From Syntrophaceae bacterium UBA2188 (lineage in GTDB: Bacteria > Desulfobacterota > BSN033 > UBA1163), in assembly GCA_002327985.1 (NCBI GenBank), contig DCVM01000097.1, positions 1 to 22,637 of the forward strand: a stretch of DNA of 22,637 bases, written 5' to 3'. Both the position numbers and the translations under genes were made by a program. Below are positions 8,545 through 16,280 of this stretch, piece by piece (the stretch's first letter is position 1; every line of letters starts with the position of its first letter). The notes below the pieces were generated by a model. That model was given only the letters and a program-made list of their open reading frames with translations, had not been told where the DNA came from and made no database searches.

Positions 8545-9066
8545 ATGGTCGGGAAAAAGTTAGGTGTCGTGATAGGGATCATTCTATTGGGATGGTTTGG
8601 ATCGGTGTGGGCGGCCGATTTAAAGATTGCTTATGTCGATATCCAGAAGGCGGTCAATGAATGCAATGCCGGCAAGGAGGCTAAAAAAACCATTATGAAG
8701 GAAGTGGAGAAGGTTCAACGTCAATTAGCGGAGAAACAGAAAGAGCTTCAAACCATGAAAGAATCCTATGAGAAGCAGACCCTCATGCTCACCCCCGATG
8801 CCCGGGCCGCTAAAGAGAAAGAGTTCCAAACCAAAATCAGGGAATTTCAGAGGTGGCAGGAGGATGCTCAGAATGAGGTCAATCAGAAACGCATTGAGAT
8901 GGAACGAAACATCTCCATCGGCTTGGTCAAGGTCATTCAGAAAATAGGATCGGATGAAGGGTACACCCTTATTCTTGAAAAGAACGAAAATATCGTGCTT
9001 TTCGTCTCCAAATCTATTGACATCACCGATCGGGTGATCAAGGCGCATGATGGTCAGAAAAAATAA
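8545..9066 (+). CDS. skp: Periplasmic OmpH/Skp family chaperone
   Basis: This periplasmic holdase chaperone protects unfolded outer-membrane proteins on their way to BamA. The ATG at 8545 has AGGAG (8533-8537) seven bases upstream and gives 173 residues. It starts with a signal peptide (hydrophobic stretch VVIGIILLGWFGSVWA, cleavage expected after VWA). The mature protein starts ADLKIAYVD, typical of OmpH/Skp. It continues into a long charged, alanine- and glutamine-rich helix pair (about 45-135) that forms the coiled-coil tentacle, and closes with the beta-strand cap (YTLILEKNENIVLFVS). The frame is open to 8506, but that would bury the signal peptide. The order bamA-skp-lpxD-fabZ-lpxA is classic in proteobacteria. 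Confidence 0.92.
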   Translation: MVGKKLGVVIGIILLGWFGSVWAADLKIAYVDIQKAVNECNAGKEAKKTIMKEVEKVQRQLAEKQKELQTMKESYEKQTLMLTPDARAAKEKEFQTKIREFQRWQEDAQNEVNQKRIEMERNISIGLVKVIQKIGSDEGYTLILEKNENIVLFVSKSIDITDRVIKAHDGQKK

Positions 9067-9162
9067 CATTTCAGATTACAGATTGCAGATAGCAGATTGG
9101 AAAAATTCTAAATCCCACATCTGAAAATTAAAACCGGAATCCGTAAGGATGAGGCAACGAAG
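9067..9162. repeat. skp-lpxD gap: four CAGATTG-type heptamers inside a dyad
   Basis: Four 7-base units, CAGATTA, CAGATTG, CAGATAG and CAGATTG, run head to tail from 9072 to 9099. The region is bounded by a perfect 8-base inverted repeat, TTTCAGAT at 9069-9076 and ATCTGAAA at 9119-9126. The remainder holds the lpxD ribosome-binding site (AAGGATGAGG, 9145-9154). I see no promoter or terminator. Confidence 0.7.
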
Positions 9163-10209
9163 ATGAAAAAGAAACTTAAGGAACTGGCCCAGTTAGTAGA
9201 CGGGGCCGTGATCGGAGATGAAGAGATCGATATCTCCGGAGTGGCAGCCATTGAAGATGCCCGACCCGGAGAGATCACCTTTGTTGCCAATCCAAAGTAC
9301 CTTCCGAAGCTCAGCCAAACCCAGGCCTCCGCCGTCATCGTCTCAAAAGAAGTCACCCAGGGGGATAAACCTCTTCTTTGCGTCACCCACCCTTACCTCG
9401 CTTTTACCCAGATCCTCACCCTCTTTTCCCAAAAACCTTACCAACCGAAAGGGATCGATCCCAATACCTGGATCAGTCCCACCGCAACGTTAGGAAAAGA
9501 CCTGACCCTTTATCCCTTTGTTTATATTGGAGACCGCTGTTCGATTGGGGATCGGGTCACCCTTTATCCTGGGGTCTATGTGGGTGAGGACTCCTCCATC
9601 GGGGAGGACTCGATCCTTTACCCCAATGTCTCCCTCTATTCAGGGACGGTCATTGGAAAACGGGTCTTCCTCCACAGCGGGGTGGTGGTCGGGAGCGACG
9701 GATTTGGATATGTGAAGGAAGGAAAGAAGAACGTTAAAATCCCTCAAGTCGGTCGGGTGGAAATTGAAGACGATGTCGAAATCGGCGCCAATACCACGGT
9801 TGACCGGGCAACCCTTGGCAAAACCATCATTCGGAAAGGAGTGAAAATCGATAACCTCGTTCAAGTGGCCCATAATGTCACCATTGGCGAAGATTCCATT
9901 ATCGTTGCCCAGGTGGGGATTTCAGGTTCTACCAAGATCGGGACCAATGTCACCCTGGCCGGACAGGTGGGAGTGGTCGGCCACATCGAAATTGGAGATC
10001 ATGTCATGGTGGGAGCTCAATCCGGCGTCACGCATGATCTCGCTCCAAACCAGGGATATATTGGAAGTCCTGCTTTGCCTCACCGTGAGTTTCTCCGGGC
10101 CATCACCCTCTTTCCAAAACTGCCAGAGATGAGAAAGACACTCATGGACATTGAGAAACGCTTAAAAAAGATCGAAGAGGGCCTCTCTTCGAGCGGGAAG
10201 GAGAAGTAG
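9163..10209 (+). CDS. lpxD: UDP-3-O-(3-hydroxyacyl)glucosamine N-acyltransferase
   Basis: LpxD adds the N-linked 3-hydroxyacyl chain from acyl-ACP to UDP-3-O-acyl-glucosamine, the third step of lipid A synthesis, in the cytoplasm. It has 348 residues, as usual. The N-terminal uridine-binding domain (about 1-100) includes ITFVANPKY. A left-handed beta-helix of hexapeptide repeats spans about 102-310, and a C-terminal helix follows (about 318-345). The catalytic histidine is His237 in the conserved LVQVAHNV, and GSDGFGY at 177-183 is a family hallmark. The ATG at 9163 has GAGG eight bases upstream. fabZ begins at the base after its stop, which indicates a shared transcript. Confidence 0.97.
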   Translation: MKKKLKELAQLVDGAVIGDEEIDISGVAAIEDARPGEITFVANPKYLPKLSQTQASAVIVSKEVTQGDKPLLCVTHPYLAFTQILTLFSQKPYQPKGIDPNTWISPTATLGKDLTLYPFVYIGDRCSIGDRVTLYPGVYVGEDSSIGEDSILYPNVSLYSGTVIGKRVFLHSGVVVGSDGFGYVKEGKKNVKIPQVGRVEIEDDVEIGANTTVDRATLGKTIIRKGVKIDNLVQVAHNVTIGEDSIIVAQVGISGSTKIGTNVTLAGQVGVVGHIEIGDHVMVGAQSGVTHDLAPNQGYIGSPALPHREFLRAITLFPKLPEMRKTLMDIEKRLKKIEEGLSSSGKEK

Positions 10210-10647
10210 ATGATAGAGATCAAAGAGATCATGCGCATCCTCCCCCATGCCTACCCCTTCTTGTTGGTGGATCGGATTATTGAAATGGATCCGGGAAAAC
10301 GGATCGTGGGCATTAAAAACGTCACCTATAACGAACCTTTCTTCCCAGGCCATTTCCCAGGTCGTCCCATCATGCCGGGGGTGTTGATCGTCGAAGCCAT
10401 GGCTCAAACAGCTGGGGTGCTCGCTTTCAAATCGATGCCTGTAGAGGAACAGGGGAAGCCGGTCTATTTCTTGGGGATTGATCAGGTCCGGTTCAGAAAA
10501 CCCGTCATCCCGGGGGATCAACTTCGTCTTGAACTGGAAATCACCAAGCACCGTCAATCCATTTGGGGATTTAAGGGGAAGGCCCTGGTCGATGGAAAAT
10601 TAGTGGCGGAGGCAGAACTCTTAGCCATGTTAGGAGATGAAAAATGA
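10210..10647 (+). CDS. fabZ: 3-hydroxyacyl-ACP dehydratase FabZ
   Basis: FabZ dehydrates 3-hydroxyacyl-ACP to trans-2-enoyl-ACP in fatty-acid elongation. It competes with LpxA and LpxD for the same hydroxyacyl-ACP pool, which explains its conserved place between them. The protein has 145 residues with a single hot-dog fold. The catalytic pair is His48 (in FFPGHFPGRP) and Glu62 (in MPGVLIVEAMAQ), matching the known His/Glu dyad. A strong GGAAGGAG precedes the ATG, which directly abuts the lpxD stop codon. Its TGA overlaps the lpxA ATG by four bases, implying translational coupling. FabA is excluded by length and by the FabZ-type FPGHFPGRPIMPGVL stretch. Confidence 0.97.
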   Translation: MIEIKEIMRILPHAYPFLLVDRIIEMDPGKRIVGIKNVTYNEPFFPGHFPGRPIMPGVLIVEAMAQTAGVLAFKSMPVEEQGKPVYFLGIDQVRFRKPVIPGDQLRLELEITKHRQSIWGFKGKALVDGKLVAEAELLAMLGDEK

Positions 10648-11417
10648 TTCATCCTACTGCAATCATCGATCCGATGGCTGAAATCGGAGAAGGGGTTGAC
10701 ATTGGTCCCTATTCTGTCATTGAACAGGATGCTTCCATCGGTGAAGGGACAAAGATCGGGCCCCATGTGGTCATCCGAGAAGGAACCCGGATTGGGAAAC
10801 GATGCCATATCTACCAATTCGCCTCCATCGGAGAAGCCCCCCAATTCTTGGGATACAAAGGGGAGAAGACTTTCCTGCAGATGGGCGATCACAATATCGT
10901 CCGGGAATTTACCACCCTTCATCGAGGCACGGTCAAAGGGGGTGGAAAGACCGTCATCGGAAATGAAAATTTCTTCATGGCCTATGCTCACGTAGCCCAT
11001 GATTGTCAAATTGGAAATCAGGTCATCATGGCGAATGGAGCGACCTTAGCCGGACATATTATGATCGAAGATCACGCCGTCATTGGAGGACTCTCTGCCA
11101 TCCATCAGTTTTGTCAAGTCGGGACGCATGCTTTCATTAGTGGCCTCACCGGAGTTTCCCTGGATATCCCCCCTTATATGTTGGCTTCCGGAAGTCGCGC
11201 CAAACTCTTCGGTCTCAATACGGTGGGGCTCAAACGCCACCGGTTTTCAGAAGAGACGTTGAAGGCTCTCAAGAAGGCCTACCGCATCATTTTCCGTTCC
11301 GGTCTGACTTTAGAGAAAGCGATGAAAAAGGTGGAGGAGGAAGAGATCTCCAAGACACCAGAGGTTCAACATCTCCTCCAGTTCATCCAACGTTCGAAGA
11401 GGGGGATCAGCCGTTAA
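10644..11417 (+). CDS. lpxA: Acyl-ACP:UDP-N-acetylglucosamine O-acyltransferase
   Basis: LpxA starts lipid A synthesis by moving a 3-hydroxyacyl chain from ACP to the 3 position of UDP-GlcNAc, or of a 3-amino analogue. It has 257 residues (E. coli 262). A hexapeptide-repeat beta-helix covers about 1-185 and a C-terminal helical domain about 190-257. By alignment in my head to E. coli LpxA, catalytic His125 corresponds to His119 in AHVAHDC, with His116 and His154 also kept. The hydrocarbon-ruler glycine (E. coli Gly173) corresponds to Gly167, which suggests a C14-type chain. The start overlaps fabZ by four bases with AGGAG upstream. The next gene starts at the base after its stop. Confidence 0.97.
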   Translation: MIHPTAIIDPMAEIGEGVDIGPYSVIEQDASIGEGTKIGPHVVIREGTRIGKRCHIYQFASIGEAPQFLGYKGEKTFLQMGDHNIVREFTTLHRGTVKGGGKTVIGNENFFMAYAHVAHDCQIGNQVIMANGATLAGHIMIEDHAVIGGLSAIHQFCQVGTHAFISGLTGVSLDIPPYMLASGSRAKLFGLNTVGLKRHRFSEETLKALKKAYRIIFRSGLTLEKAMKKVEEEEISKTPEVQHLLQFIQRSKRGISR

Positions 11418-12371
11418 GTGAAAAAAATCAAGGTCGGAGTCGTCGGCGTCGGTTACTTTGGCCAATTTCATGTCGAAAAATACGCTCACATCAAGGATGT
11501 GGAATTGGTCGGCGTGGTGGATGTCGATGCCCCCCGTGTCCGGGACATTGCAAGACGGTACCGAACCCAATCCTTCTCTCATCACGCAGACCTTTTCAAC
11601 AGAGTCCAGGCGGTCAGCATTGCGGTTCCCACACCCTCTCATTATTTGATTGCAAAAGAATTTTTCCTACATGGGATTGACATCTTGTTGGAAAAACCGA
11701 TCTCGACCACGGTTGAGGAGGCGGACGCATTGATTCAATTGGCCCACTCCAAGGGTTTGATCTTTCAAGTGGGCCATGTGGAACGATTCAATGGAGCCTT
11801 GTCCGGTTTGGAGGGAAAGATCCAACATCCCCGATTCATTGAATCCCATCGGTTGGGCCCTTTTCCAGGAAGGGGGGCCGACGTCGATGTCGTATTAGAT
11901 TTAATGATCCACGATCTCGACATCCTATTCAGCCTTGTCCATTCAAAGGTGAAACGGTTTCAGGCGGTTGGCATGCCCCTCCTCACTCACACGTCGGACA
12001 TGGCGAATGTCCACCTTGAATTTGAAAACGGATGCAGGGCAAATTTGACCGCCAGTCGAGTCTCCAATGAAAAGGTTCGAAAAACTCGGATCTTCCAGCC
12101 AGATGGAATCTTTTCCATCGACTACCTATTCCAAAAACTCTCCTTTTTTAAAAAAGCCGTTCCTCTCGGAAAGGAAGACCATCCTGAAATGGTTATGGAA
12201 GACATTCCGGTTCAGAAGATCGACCCCCTGGAAGCGGAAATTCACTCCTTTCTCCAGAGCGTAAGGAATCGAAGACCGGTGCGGGTTTCCGGGTCAGACG
12301 GAAAGCGGGCATTGGAGATGGCACTCCAGATCATCCAGAAGATGGATGACCTCAACAAAAAAAAGAAATAA
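11418..12371 (+). CDS. Gfo/Idh/MocA oxidoreductase, GnnA-like (putative UDP-GlcNAc 3-dehydrogenase)
   Basis: This NAD(P)-dependent sugar oxidoreductase has 317 residues and begins with GTG directly after the lpxA stop. The N-terminal Rossmann fold has GVGYFG at 10-15. The catalytic lysine is in the conserved EKP at 92-94, and the C-terminal domain carries the D-x-x-x-H pair Asp161/His165 in LDLMIHDLDIL. Its position between lpxA and lpxB matches gnnA of Acidithiobacillus ferrooxidans. There, GnnA oxidises UDP-GlcNAc at C3 so that the aminotransferase GnnB can make UDP-GlcNAc3N, which yields amide-linked lipid A. The function here is inferred from family plus position, and no gnnB is in the window. 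A role in another nucleotide-sugar pathway is possible. Confidence 0.82.
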   Translation: MKKIKVGVVGVGYFGQFHVEKYAHIKDVELVGVVDVDAPRVRDIARRYRTQSFSHHADLFNRVQAVSIAVPTPSHYLIAKEFFLHGIDILLEKPISTTVEEADALIQLAHSKGLIFQVGHVERFNGALSGLEGKIQHPRFIESHRLGPFPGRGADVDVVLDLMIHDLDILFSLVHSKVKRFQAVGMPLLTHTSDMANVHLEFENGCRANLTASRVSNEKVRKTRIFQPDGIFSIDYLFQKLSFFKKAVPLGKEDHPEMVMEDIPVQKIDPLEAEIHSFLQSVRNRRPVRVSGSDGKRALEMALQIIQKMDDLNKKKK

Positions 12372-12387
12372 CGGGGCGACGGACCGG

Positions 12388-13536
12388 ATGACATCGAAGA
12401 AGATCCTGCTGGTCGCTGGAGAAGTTTCAGGAGACCTCCATGGCTCTCACCTGTTGGAGGCCATTCAACGCATTGAACCAGACGTTCAATGTCGGGGTAT
12501 CGGTGGAGAGAGTTTGGAAAAAAAGGGAATGAAGCTTCTCGTCCCGGCTCATTCTCTTTCTGTCGTCGGCATCACCGAAGTTTTGACGAAACTCCCCTCT
12601 ATCTTAAAGGCACTCCAGCGACTAAAAAAATCTCTGGACGAGGAAAGACCGGATCTGGTCATCCTGATTGACTTTCCTGAATTTAATCTTCGGTTGGCCA
12701 AAATAGCCCATCGAAGGGGAATCCCCATCGTCTATTACATCAGCCCTCAAGTTTGGGCCTGGAGACCTCAACGGACGAAGGTGATTGCTCGACTGGTCAA
12801 AAAAATGATCGTCCTCTTCCCTTTTGAAGTTCCCCTCTATGAGGCCGCAGGAGTCGATGTGGAGTGGGTCGGTCATCCGCTTCTCGATATCGTGAAACCG
12901 AGGCTCTCCAAGGAAGGGGCCCTTCAACAATTTGGCCTGGATCCTAAACGAAGGACCATCGGTCTGCTTCCCGGAAGCCGAATGCATGAAGTCGAAAGAC
13001 TCCTGCCTCCCCTCCTGGCCTCGGCTCACCTCTTACAACAAGAGGTTCCGGATCTTCAGTTCGTTCTCCCACTCGCCCCCGGTATTCCCAAGACGATGGT
13101 GTCGTCTTCGATGAAAAATATTTCTATCCCATTGAAAGTGGTGGAGGGGTCCACCTATGATGTAATGAACCTTTCCGAACTGCTGATCACCGCCTCGGGA
13201 ACGGCCACCCTGGAAGGAGCCATTCTCGGAAAACCCATGATCATTATTTATCGAGTGTCTCTCCCCTCCTACTGGATCGGTAGGGCTTTGATTCGCGTGG
13301 ATCACATCGGACTGGTCAATTTGGTGGCAGAGAAAGAGATCGCTCCAGAACTGATCCAGAAGGAGGTCCATCCCCGACGGATTGCTGACGAAGCCTTTCG
13401 ACTCCTCAAGGATCCTCTCCTGAGTCGAAACATGGTGGAGTCCATGGGTGAAGTCCGCAAGAAACTCGGTGAGTCCGGAGCGGCCCAACGAGCGGCCCAG
13501 ATCGTTGTTTCCTTGTTGCATGAGCAGAAAATATGA
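12388..13536 (+). CDS. lpxB: Lipid A disaccharide synthase
   Basis: LpxB, a family GT19 glycosyltransferase, condenses UDP-2,3-diacylglucosamine with lipid X to make the tetraacyl disaccharide 1-phosphate at the inner face of the inner membrane. From the ATG at 12388 it has 382 residues, the same as E. coli LpxB. Family landmarks are LLVAGEVSGDLHG at the N terminus, YYISPQVWAWR in the middle, GLLPGSRMHEVERLLP for the nucleotide-sugar half, and ASGTATLEGAILGKPMIIIYR near the C terminus. An in-frame ATG at 12346 lies inside the upstream oxidoreductase gene and is less likely. The gap from the oxidoreductase is 16 bases. Confidence 0.97.
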   Translation: MTSKKILLVAGEVSGDLHGSHLLEAIQRIEPDVQCRGIGGESLEKKGMKLLVPAHSLSVVGITEVLTKLPSILKALQRLKKSLDEERPDLVILIDFPEFNLRLAKIAHRRGIPIVYYISPQVWAWRPQRTKVIARLVKKMIVLFPFEVPLYEAAGVDVEWVGHPLLDIVKPRLSKEGALQQFGLDPKRRTIGLLPGSRMHEVERLLPPLLASAHLLQQEVPDLQFVLPLAPGIPKTMVSSSMKNISIPLKVVEGSTYDVMNLSELLITASGTATLEGAILGKPMIIIYRVSLPSYWIGRALIRVDHIGLVNLVAEKEIAPELIQKEVHPRRIADEAFRLLKDPLLSRNMVESMGEVRKKLGESGAAQRAAQIVVSLLHEQKI

Positions 13537-13658
13537 TACCATAGTGAAGACGATCGCCAATGAGAATGAAATTCCAAATATCAAGCACCCATGACCAAAT
13601 CCATTCCAATCTCAAATAACCAACGTAAACGATTAGGTCATGGGGATTGGGTTTGAAT
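13537..13658. repeat. lpxB-msbA gap with CCAAAT-type words and a 9-bp dyad
   Basis: The gap contains related words (ATTCCAAATATC, CCAAATCC, CCAATCTC). A perfect 9-base inverted repeat is formed by CCCATGACC at 13588-13596 and GGTCATGGG at 13636-13644. Outside it, ATTCCAAAT near 13571 is loosely complementary to ATTGGGTTTGAAT near 13646. No T-run follows, so it does not look like an intrinsic terminator. The right arm lies just before the msbA start and could fold over it in the mRNA. Confidence 0.6.
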
Positions 13659-15491
13659 ATGTCTCTATACCGCAGACTCCTCGAACTCGTTAAACCCTAT
13701 TGGTTCAAGTTAGGCCTTGCCATGGTCTGCATGATCTTCGTTTCTCTCCTGACCGGCGCACAAGCATTGCTGGTTAAACCCGCTTTTGACGGGGTCTTCC
13801 TTAAAAAGGAGGGCATCCCGCCATTCATTAAGAATCTCATCATCCAGCTCCATCTGGGGGATCTCCTGCTCAAGAAAGATATGGAGATGCTCACCTTGCT
13901 CCCGATAGCCATCATTCTTCTCTTCTTTCTCAAAGGGATTTTCAACTACGGACAAGCCTATCTGATGAACTTTGTGGGGCTCAGGATCGTAGCGGATTTG
14001 AGGGAGAAACTTTACAATCATCTCCAGAATCTTTCCCTCTCCTTCTTTACGAAAACACCCACCGGGATCCTCATCTCTCGAATCACCAACGATGTGAATC
14101 TGATTCAGGGATCGGTCTCCAACGCCATCACCGGCCTGATCAAAGATATCTTCACTGTCCTCGCTCTGACAGGGGTTGTTTTTTATCGCAACTGGAGGCT
14201 GGCCCTCATCGCCTTCATCATTTTTCCATTGGCCATTTTCCCCATTAAAGAATTTGGAAAGAGGCTTCGGAAATTCAGTCGGAAGAGTCTCCAGCGAATG
14301 GGCTCCATTATGACCTTCCTCCATGAAACCATCTCGGGGAATCGAATTGTCAAAGCCTTCAATATGGAGGAATACGAAAAACGACGCTTCGCCGAAGAGA
14401 ATGAGCGTTTTTTCAAAATTAATCTCAAACGAGTGAGGATCCGGGCCTTCTCCCACCCATTGATGGAATTGTTAGGGGGTATTGGAATCGCCGTCATCAT
14501 CTGGGTGGGAGGGTATAGTGTCATGCGTGGGGAAATCACCCCGGGAACTTTCTTTTCTTTCATGACAGCCATTTTCATGCTCTACGCCCCCATTCGAGAT
14601 CTGAACAAGTTGAATCTAGAGGTCCAAGAGGGCTTGGCTGCTGCAACGCGTGTCTATGAACTTCTGGATACGGTTTCCGATATCCGAGAAGAAGAAGGCG
14701 CCATGTCTCTTCCTTTCATCTCTCAAGGGATTGAGTTTCAAAAGGTATCCTTTAAATATGACGAAGAGATTGTACTCAGGGATATTGATCTCTGTGTGAA
14801 GGTAGGGGAAGTGATCGCTCTGGTGGGGATGAGCGGTGCGGGCAAGACTTCCTTGGTCAATCTGTTACCCCGTTTTTACGATGTGGAGAAAGGACAGATC
14901 CTCATTGATGGTCACGATATTCGAAGGGTGACCTTTCAATCCTTGAGAGATCAGATGGGTCTGGTCACTCAGCAAACCATCCTCTTTAACGATACGGTTC
15001 GAAATAATATCGCCTATGGAAACCTCAAATGCTCGGACCAACAGATCATCCAGGCCGCCCAGGCCGCCCAGGCCCATGACTTTATCCAGCGATTGCCCCA
15101 AGGATATGCAACGATCATCGGCGAGCAGGGGGTCAAACTTTCCGGAGGAGAACGCCAGCGCATCTCCATTGCCAGAGCCCTTTTAAAGAATGCCCCTATT
15201 TTGATTCTTGACGAAGCGACCTCTTCTTTGGATTCCGATTCTGAAACAGAAGTCCAAAAAGCTCTGGACGAATTGATGAAAGGGAGAACGGTCTTTGTCA
15301 TTGCCCATCGGCTTTCAACCGTCCGAAATGCTCACCGGATTGTTGTTCTCTCCGAAGGCCAGATTGTGGAGGAGGGATCTCATGCGGAATTGATGGCCCT
15401 CAACGGGGAATATCGGCGGCTCTATGACCTGCAGTTCAAAGATGATGGAATGAGGGTTTTCAAAACATCTAAAGTAAAGGGGGTTTACTAA
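13659..15491 (+). CDS. msbA: Lipid A export ABC transporter MsbA (permease-ATPase fusion)
   Basis: MsbA flips core-lipid A across the inner membrane using ATP, working as a homodimer. It has 610 residues from the ATG at 13659 (E. coli 582). A TTG at 13647 is in frame but adds only four residues. The transmembrane domain (about 1-330) has hydrophobic segments near 17-40, 80-97, 160-200 and 265-315. The nucleotide-binding domain (about 355-590) has Walker A GMSGAGKTS at 390-398, Q-loop Gln438, signature LSGGERQ at 494-500 and Walker B ILILDE at 514-519. Sequence alone cannot exclude another exporter, but the position between lpxB and waaA supports MsbA. The ribosome-binding site is weak. Confidence 0.93.
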   Translation: MSLYRRLLELVKPYWFKLGLAMVCMIFVSLLTGAQALLVKPAFDGVFLKKEGIPPFIKNLIIQLHLGDLLLKKDMEMLTLLPIAIILLFFLKGIFNYGQAYLMNFVGLRIVADLREKLYNHLQNLSLSFFTKTPTGILISRITNDVNLIQGSVSNAITGLIKDIFTVLALTGVVFYRNWRLALIAFIIFPLAIFPIKEFGKRLRKFSRKSLQRMGSIMTFLHETISGNRIVKAFNMEEYEKRRFAEENERFFKINLKRVRIRAFSHPLMELLGGIGIAVIIWVGGYSVMRGEITPGTFFSFMTAIFMLYAPIRDLNKLNLEVQEGLAAATRVYELLDTVSDIREEEGAMSLPFISQGIEFQKVSFKYDEEIVLRDIDLCVKVGEVIALVGMSGAGKTSLVNLLPRFYDVEKGQILIDGHDIRRVTFQSLRDQMGLVTQQTILFNDTVRNNIAYGNLKCSDQQIIQAAQAAQAHDFIQRLPQGYATIIGEQGVKLSGGERQRISIARALLKNAPILILDEATSSLDSDSETEVQKALDELMKGRTVFVIAHRLSTVRNAHRIVVLSEGQIVEEGSHAELMALNGEYRRLYDLQFKDDGMRVFKTSKVKGVY

Positions 15492-15614
15492 AGTCAAGGA
15501 TTCAAGGAGTCTAGGGGTCAAGGGGTCTATTAAACCATTTGGAGCATCACCTCGAATCCCTGCCTGCCGGCAGGCAGGCTTGAACCCACGAACCCCTGAA
15601 CCCTTTTTAAGAGA
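15492..15614. repeat. msbA-acyltransferase gap: GGATTCAAGG/GAACCC words around a 20-bp palindrome
   Basis: This 123-base gap holds a perfect 20-base palindrome at 15559-15578, CCTGCCTGCCGGCAGGCAGG. Left of it is a run of related purine-rich words (TCAAGGATTCAAGGAGTC, GGGGTCAAGGGGTC). The complement-like words GAACCC, GAACCCC and TGAACCC lie to the right. GGATTCAAGG at 15498-15507 pairs with CCTCGAATCC at 15550-15559 in nine of ten bases. There is no downstream T-run, so a terminator is not supported. Confidence 0.75.
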
Positions 15615-16280
15615 ATGTTTCTCAAAACGTTAAAGAAGAAATTGGTGGAGTGGTTAGGACCCTGGGCGGCCTATTGGACCATCCGACTCTTAGCATGGAC
15701 CATGACATTTGAAGAGATCCATCCAGAGATTCCAAGAAGGTTTTGGGAGAAGGGGACTCCAGCGATCGGTGCTTTCTGGCATGGAAGGTTATTGATGATG
15801 CCCGTCATCTATAAAGGAAAGAAGTTGAGTTTCCTTGTCTCCCCACATCGGGATGGCCGGGTGGTAAGCAATGCATTGAAACGTTTCGGTTTTCATCCCA
15901 TCTTGGGCTCAACCACCCGGAAAGGTTTTTCTGGATTCAAACGGATGGTCAAGGCGCATGGGGGAGATATTGCCATTGTCCCGGATGGGCCCAGAGGACC
16001 TCGTCATCAAGTCCAATTGGGGGTCATCGAATTGGCCAAAAGGACAGGAAGGCCAGTCATTCCACTGACCTTTAGTGCCTCGAAAAGAAAGATCTTTAAT
16101 ACATGGGATCAATTCCTTCTACCCTATCCTTTTTCAAAGGGGGTGTTCATCTGGGGAGACCCGATTGAGGTGGATCCATCTGGGGACCGGACTCACCTCG
16201 AAGAGAAAAGAATTCTTCTGGAGCATCGCCTCAATGAATTGACCGACAAGGCAGACCAATACTTTGAAAGAAAAAATTAA
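15615..16280 (+). CDS. DUF374 lysophospholipid-acyltransferase-like protein
   Basis: This 221-residue protein belongs to the DUF374 group of acyltransferases. Landmarks are AFWHGRLLMMP (His56), the SPHRDGRVVSNALKRFG block (76-92) and VPDGPRGPR (122-130), which in related acyltransferases contributes to acyl-acceptor binding. A hydrophobic N-terminal segment suggests association with the inner membrane. The gene sits between msbA and waaA, and no LpxL/LpxM-type late acyltransferase is in the window. A secondary acyltransferase role in lipid A is therefore plausible, comparable with LpxJ of Helicobacter and Campylobacter, which I believe falls in this group. That function is inference, and a phospholipid role cannot be excluded. 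The ATG at 15615 follows AAGAGA closely. Confidence 0.85.
   Translation: MFLKTLKKKLVEWLGPWAAYWTIRLLAWTMTFEEIHPEIPRRFWEKGTPAIGAFWHGRLLMMPVIYKGKKLSFLVSPHRDGRVVSNALKRFGFHPILGSTTRKGFSGFKRMVKAHGGDIAIVPDGPRGPRHQVQLGVIELAKRTGRPVIPLTFSASKRKIFNTWDQFLLPYPFSKGVFIWGDPIEVDPSGDRTHLEEKRILLEHRLNELTDKADQYFERKN

Noticed and set aside
9067..9162. CRISPR-like array suggested by repeated CAGATTG units
   Set aside because: Units are 7 bases and directly adjacent with no spacers, so this is a simple tandem repeat; no cas genes are nearby.
13710..14456. Long minus-strand open frame (about 248 residues) antisense to msbA
   Set aside because: Shadow of the MsbA transmembrane domain coding sequence, with a composition typical of antisense frames.
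15051..15074. In-frame CAGGCCGCC tandem repeat within msbA (AQAAQA)
   Set aside because: The length of this helix matches ordinary ABC exporters, so it is normal coding sequence with repeated alanine and glutamine codons, not an insertion.
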